This document shows positions 61,769 through 64,000 of a DNA stretch of 64,000 nt, piece after piece (position 1 is the first letter of the stretch; every line of letters begins with the position of its first letter). Origin of the DNA: Chitinispirillum alkaliphilum (GTDB taxonomy: Bacteria; Fibrobacterota; Chitinivibrionia; Chitinivibrionales; Chitinispirillaceae). The position numbers and the translations under genes were made by a program. The notes under the pieces are model-generated. The model worked only from the letters and a program-made list of their open reading frames with translations, searched no databases and was not told where the DNA came from. Location: assembly GCA_001045525.1 (NCBI GenBank), contig LDWW01000007.1, positions 1 to 64,000 of the forward strand. The letters run 5' to 3'.

Positions 61769-62303
61769 ACTCTACCCCCATCAAAAAACTTTTCATTGCA
61801 ACAACCAGAGATCCATACACCTCACCAGACCCAGGTGTGTCTACTGCTCATATGCGTTCAGATAAAAGAAAACACCTACGTAAACACCAAAAAGCCTGCC
61901 ATAAAAATTCCTCCCATATTTTTCTTCCCATTACCAAATTTTCCCACACCGAAGCCAGGCAGCTGCGTTCTCTGCTATACAGCCCACAACATCTTTAACC
62001 CCTGGGTTTTCTCTATGTGGGAATGATGAGAATGGATAAGAGAAATTTTAACGGGTTAAACATTAACCTAAAATGGGGGAGAAGGCTTACAGTTTCAATC
62101 AGGGGAGGGTAGAAATCGGGAGATCTCCCGAAATCAGCCAGGCAAACCTCCTCACGTTACATCGCCTTAGCAGGTGAGATAGGCGTAGACAAAATGAGAG
62201 ACCCGGGGCGAAACCGACTAAGCTAAAGGGAGACCGGCATATCTTTTTTCAGCCGCCCAAAATATCTCTTTCAGGCAGATGACATCAAATTGATAAATGG
62301 ATC
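61769..62303. other. Non-coding region upstream of the hsp20 trio
   Basis: 535 nt. A perfect 14-bp palindrome CGGGAGATCTCCCG lies at 62117-62130. The stretch 62085-62240 is more GC-rich and G/A-patterned than its surroundings and could be a structured RNA or a dispersed repeat; I could not assign it to a known riboswitch class. No gene supported on either strand. Confidence 0.5.
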
Positions 62304-63764
62304 TCAGTAGTATTTCCCGGCACAATTTAGCAACTGAACCAAAAAAGACCAGAACCTTCCAACCGAAGGAATATGAACAGATTCATCAGGGGAGTGGGGG
62401 AAACGAATCGTGGGTCCGAATGAGACAAGTTCCATTTTGGGATATTTGGATCCTATAATGCCACACTCTAGACCCGCATGCACTACAGAGACCTTCAGTT
62501 CATCATCAAAGAGGGATTTATAGCACCGTTTCATCATATCAACCACTCTGGAACCGAAATCGGGTTGCCACCCGGGATATTCCCCATATAAATACACCTC
62601 TGCACCGATTGCTTTAAAGAGAGTCTGGAGCCTCTGAGCAAGTCTGTCCCTTGAAGAATCATTTGAGCTTCTTAGAAGCAACACTGCTTCAATACACTTT
62701 TCTTCCGTGTGAATCAGGGCTAAGTTAAGAGATGTTTCCACCAGATCAGGATTTTCCGAATTACGGCCTGTCACTCCGTTGGGGCACTCCAATAAGCTGC
62801 GAAGCAATGAGTTCTGAGTCTGAACGGTTAGTGGGGACTGGTCTGTTTTTTCTGTTTCCGTCAGTTCAACAGAAATGTTTGGATCAACCAGTCCGAGCTC
62901 ATTTTTGAATTTTTCCCCAGATCCAAGGCAGAATTGTTTGAATCTCTCCAGATCGTTTTTGGGCAACGCTACAGTGCAAAATGCCTCTCTTGGGATCGCA
63001 TTTGAAACAGTCCCCCCATATAAGTCGTATAGTGCTATATCGAAGTGCTCTGTACTTTCTGCAATTATTTCTGCTAATATCTTCAGCGCATTTCCCCGCC
63101 CAAGATGAATATCCAAACCGGAATGTCCACCTCTGAGACCCCTGAGCGCTATTTTGAGGGCCGTTTTTTCACCACTGAGCGGTTCTCTGCTAACCGGGAT
63201 AACAACTTTTGCTTCAACCCCTCCTGCACAGCCGATAAAAATCTCCCCTTCATGCTCAGAGTCAAGATTCATCAGAATTTTCCCTTTCAGGAAATCCTCT
63301 TTTAGGGAGAGGCTCCCCACCATCCCAGTTTCTTCATCTACGGTGAAAAACATCTCCAGGGGCCCATGCCGAAGAGAACTATCTTCCATTGCCGCAAGTG
63401 AAGCAGCGACTCCTATCCCATTATCTGCTCCCAAAGTTGTGCCCTGGGCCTTTAGCCATTCACCATCCACATACGTCTTAACAGGATCTTTTATAAAATC
63501 ATGCTCTGTGCGGGAGTTTTTCTGAGGTACCATATCGAGGTGTGATTGAAGAGTAATCACCGGCAGATTTTCCCTCCCTTTCGAGGCTGGTTTAGAAACC
63601 AGAATATTTCCCGCCTCATCAGTTTTGATCTGCAGGTTGTTACGCTCTGCAATAAGTTTCACGTATCGTGAAATTCCCTCAAGATGACCAGATGGGTGAG
63701 GTATGGAACAGATAGAAGAAAAATGTTTCCACAAAAGCCCTGGATTCAACTGCTCAGGTTTCAT
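62304..63764 (-). CDS. pepD: Aminoacyl-histidine dipeptidase (peptidase D, M20)
   Basis: 486 residues, typical length. Metal/catalytic blocks: LQSHLDMVPQK, GTTLGADNGIGVA, FTVDEETGMVGS, LNLDSEHEGE, and C-terminal VHAGLECGIIGSKYPKMELV with the last His/Glu ligands. GLRGGHSGLDIHLGRGNA is the dimerisation-domain block of PepD. Cytosolic dipeptidase of broad X-His specificity. Adjacent to aroB on the same strand, 33 nt away. Confidence 0.93.
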   Translation of the reverse strand: MKPEQLNPGLLWKHFSSICSIPHPSGHLEGISRYVKLIAERNNLQIKTDEAGNILVSKPASKGRENLPVITLQSHLDMVPQKNSRTEHDFIKDPVKTYVDGEWLKAQGTTLGADNGIGVAASLAAMEDSSLRHGPLEMFFTVDEETGMVGSLSLKEDFLKGKILMNLDSEHEGEIFIGCAGGVEAKVVIPVSREPLSGEKTALKIALRGLRGGHSGLDIHLGRGNALKILAEIIAESTEHFDIALYDLYGGTVSNAIPREAFCTVALPKNDLERFKQFCLGSGEKFKNELGLVDPNISVELTETEKTDQSPLTVQTQNSLLRSLLECPNGVTGRNSENPDLVETSLNLALIHTEEKCIEAVLLLRSSNDSSRDRLAQRLQTLFKAIGAEVYLYGEYPGWQPDFGSRVVDMMKRCYKSLFDDELKVSVVHAGLECGIIGSKYPKMELVSFGPTIRFPHSPDESVHIPSVGRFWSFLVQLLNCAGKYY

Positions 63765-63797
63765 AGCGGTCTCTCCATAAATTTTTATTGGGGGAGA

Positions 63798-64000
63798 TCA
63801 GTACAGAAAAGGTGAACTGTTATTTATGAGAACAGATTGCAGTGTTTTCAAAACCTGCGCCTCTGTAACGTCTGATACAACGGCTGATCTGCCCGGTTCG
63901 AACGGCAACACGAAATTGATTTTTCCCTCTGTGACTTTTTTATCTGAAGACATTGCTCCGTACAGAGATTGCGGTTTGGGTTGTCCTGGAAGTCTGGGAA
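63798..64000 (-). CDS. aroB: 3-dehydroquinate synthase, C-terminal part (window edge)
   Basis: I translated the edge by hand. The minus strand reads LPGQPKPQSLYGAMSSDKKV, then TEGKINFVLPFEPGRSAVVS and ends SPFLY at the stop at 63800-63798. LxxAMxxDKKVxxGxxxFVLP is the conserved C-terminal block of AroB, including the DKK lysines near the active site. The N-terminal 80 percent lies outside the window. Shikimate-pathway enzyme. Confidence 0.85.
   Translation of the reverse strand, partial: PRLPGQPKPQSLYGAMSSDKKVTEGKINFVLPFEPGRSAVVSDVTEAQVLKTLQSVLINNSSPFLY

Noticed and set aside
62040-62240. Possible c-di-GMP (GEMM) riboswitch because of GGCAAACC
   Set aside because: The second conserved block (GGGACGCAAAGCC) is missing and the orientation is away from the nearest gene start.
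1-64000. CRISPR array, complete insertion sequence, prophage or toxin-antitoxin pair
   Set aside because: No regularly spaced repeats, no intact transposase or integrase, no phage structural genes, and no recognisable toxin-antitoxin pair were seen.

Overview
This window looks like chromosome from a diderm, Gram-negative bacterium. It encodes LptE, several outer-membrane-type lipoproteins, a diaminopimelate epimerase, and secreted proteins with a C-terminal tail resembling type IX sorting domains. A Chlamydia/Bacteroidota-style V-type ATPase operon (E, DUF2764, A, B, D, I, K), sigma-54-type promoters and paralogous polysaccharide deacetylases would fit a member of the Fibrobacterota/Chitinispirillum neighbourhood. 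That placement is an inference from gene content only; there is no rRNA or marker gene here to fix it. Genes are mostly intact and densely packed, with a few decayed accessory patches.

Layout. 1-2.2 kb: a secreted polysaccharide deacetylase (cut by the window edge), then a graveyard with remnants of an IS91-type transposase and of a serpin. 2.3-10.1 kb (minus): the V-ATPase operon, whose rotor subunit carries a complete Na+ ligand set. 10.7-12.9 kb (plus): lamin-tail lipoprotein, ECF sigma factor and zinc anti-sigma factor. 13.0-14.9 kb (minus): leuCD. 15.2-17.5 kb: a lipoprotein, a small membrane protein with a sigma-54-type promoter, palindromic repeats and a short-chain dehydrogenase fragment. 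17.8-20.8 kb (plus): short-chain dehydrogenase and an amylo-alpha-1,6-glucosidase-like enzyme. 20.9-24.9 kb: recD2, divergent from queD-queE-queC (7-deazaguanine/queuosine precursors). 25.3-27.0 kb: a two-gene ABC exporter bracketed by an imperfect 65-bp direct repeat. 27.5-30.4 kb: a sigma-54-type hsp20, yjbQ, a small membrane protein, an orphan ParA ATPase and a DUF4234-like protein. 30.6-36.1 kb (plus): dinG with exonuclease domain, lptE, dapF, a SemiSWEET-like protein, two DnaA boxes, and a Bax-inhibitor-1 family protein. 36.1-41.2 kb (minus): NUDIX hydrolase, beta-CASP nuclease, exported protein, and a sensor kinase whose phosphoacceptor His is Asn. 41.4-47.1 kb (plus): two glycosyltransferases, tex, two small genes, tRNA-Ser(UGA). 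47.1-55.6 kb (minus): SLC12-like transporter, citrate synthase, small exported protein, gatB, SPOR protein, LapA-like protein, miaB. 55.8-59.4 kb: a broken deacetylase paralogue, VTT-like protein, glycosyltransferase, and an alpha/beta hydrolase-fold protein lacking its nucleophile Ser. 59.5-61.8 kb: a sigma-54-type small gene, an RRM protein and three tandem hsp20 genes. 62.3-64.0 kb: pepD and the C-terminus of aroB.

How it fits together. The Na+-type V-ATPase and a cation-chloride cotransporter suggest life with substantial Na+ (inference). Four small heat-shock proteins, an ECF/anti-sigma pair and several -24/-12 promoters in front of small genes suggest a stress regulon partly run by sigma-54. 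No complete mobile element, CRISPR array or recognisable defence island was found. The least ordinary items are the sigma-54-type hsp20 and its companion promoters, the Asn-for-His kinase, the serpin relic, the repeat-bracketed ABC operon and the DnaA-box intergenic region.
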